Shown one piece after another: positions 21,802 through 22,244 of a DNA stretch of 22,244 nucleotides (the first letter of the stretch is position 1; each line of letters begins with the position of its first letter). The position numbers and the translations under genes were made by a program. The DNA comes from CAKVLS01 sp045638465 (GTDB lineage Bacteria > Bacillota > Clostridia > Christensenellales > UBA1242), in the NCBI GenBank assembly GCA_045638465.1, contig JAZUBK010000005.1, forward strand, positions 1 to 22,244, written 5' to 3'. The notes beneath the pieces are model-generated. The model was not told where the DNA came from. It searched no databases and saw nothing but the letters and a program-made list of their open reading frames with translations.

Positions 21802-22197
21802 ATGAAAGATAATTTAATTGATTATTATAAGATTCTTTTGATTTCATTAATTAGCTCATTGACGATTACTGGGGTTGGTTTTATAGATGATAAAATATGG
21901 AATCTTGTTTTTGTAATTATAGGAATGGTTTCATATGCAATTGTTGGTTTGCTGTATTCTATTAAAGCACTGAAAGGAAAACAAGCCGGTAAGGAAGCTT
22001 ATACGACAATATTTTTAATACTTATCATAATAGGGTTTTACATATATCAGGGAGTCATAAATTTTCAAAAATGGTTAATGTCATGGCCTTTATGGGTTAA
22101 GATAATGGTTCCGTCAATTTTATTGATATTAATAATTATGGTTGTAATATTAATATGTATTAAAAGAAAAAAAACAAATAAAAACACCCAATCATAA
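21802..22197 (+). CDS. Multi-pass membrane protein at end of RM operon
   Basis: The 131-aa protein has about four hydrophobic segments (about 10-27, 33-53, 68-86 and 100-120) and a basic tail (KRKKTNKN). No named family is recognised. AAGGAAAGGA (21786-21795) gives a clear start, and the gene is 18 bases after the peptidase, so it is probably the last gene of the operon. Residues 48-68 (VGLLY, G59, G63-K64, A66-Y-T) match residues 35-55 of the 74-aa membrane protein at 12616 with identical spacing. The final codons lie in the 5' arm of the terminator. Confidence 0.78.
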   Translation: MKDNLIDYYKILLISLISSLTITGVGFIDDKIWNLVFVIIGMVSYAIVGLLYSIKALKGKQAGKEAYTTIFLILIIIGFYIYQGVINFQKWLMSWPLWVKIMVPSILLILIIMVVILICIKRKKTNKNTQS

Positions 22198-22216
22198 TAC
22201 ATTGGGTGTTTTATTA
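22181..22216 (+). terminator. Operon terminator overlapping the last codons
   Basis: AAAACACCCAAT (22181-22192) and ATTGGGTGTTTT (22201-22212) form a perfect 12-bp stem around CATAATAC. The 3' arm ends in TTTT followed by ATTATATT. The stop codon of the membrane protein lies in the loop. Confidence 0.85.
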
Positions 22217-22244
22217 TATTGAGGTTTGTTATGAGAGGACAGAT

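Noticed and set aside
22231..22244. Possible start of a further gene (ATG with GAGG six bases upstream)
   Set aside because: Only four codons are in the window, so it cannot be supported.
1..22244. CRISPR array, insertion sequence, integrase or transposase
   Set aside because: I saw no regularly spaced repeats with unique spacers and no transposase or recombinase protein among the frames. The A-rich repeats at 1-80 are too short and have no spacers.

Overview
The window reads as chromosome of an uncultured low-GC Firmicute, most likely a gut Clostridia-type bacterium. This rests on AT-rich DNA, strong AGGAGG-type ribosome sites, sigma-A-like TTGACA/TATAAT promoters, U-tailed hairpin terminators, and a very large wall-exposed protein. 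TGA is used as a stop and tryptophan is TGG, so the genetic code is standard and this is not a mollicute with code 4. No genus can be named from this sequence alone.

Left part (1-9,930). A MutT-like NUDIX hydrolase is transcribed rightward from a promoter sitting behind phased A-tracts. It converges on a leftward pair, an unrecognised 125-aa protein followed by a nitroreductase, and a shared bidirectional terminator lies between them. Next is an 8-kb gene for a 2668-aa secreted surface protein. It has a signal peptide, two copies of a C-lectin/DUF6273-like domain (the first split by a coiled coil), about 19 Ig-like/MBG-like repeats and a C-terminal membrane anchor instead of a sortase signal.

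Middle part (9,930-12,615). Two leftward AT-rich genes, an adenosine-deaminase-family protein and a radical SAM/SPASM protein, both lack Shine-Dalgarno sequences and have -10-like hexamers 6-7 nt before their ATG. After them come about 670 bases without a convincing gene. These hold an odd tRNA-like inverted-repeat structure and a promoter with a long leader.

Right part (12,616-22,244) is a defence island. A small membrane protein and a stand-alone PD-(D/E)XK-type nuclease precede a tightly packed type I restriction-modification operon. Its order is half-length HsdS, HsdM, a DUF3644/HEPN-like protein with an R-x4-H motif, full-length HsdS, HsdR, a YgjP-like metallopeptidase and a multi-pass membrane protein, ending in a 12-bp perfect terminator hairpin. 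Junctions overlap or are within about 20 bases, so the genes are probably co-expressed.

HsdM, HsdS and HsdR would form the methylation/restriction enzyme. The HEPN protein looks like an embedded RNase that could act as a second-line abortive-infection effector. The two membrane proteins at the two ends of the island share a gapless motif (VGLLY-x6-G-x3-GK-x-AYT), which suggests one undescribed membrane component family bracketing the system.
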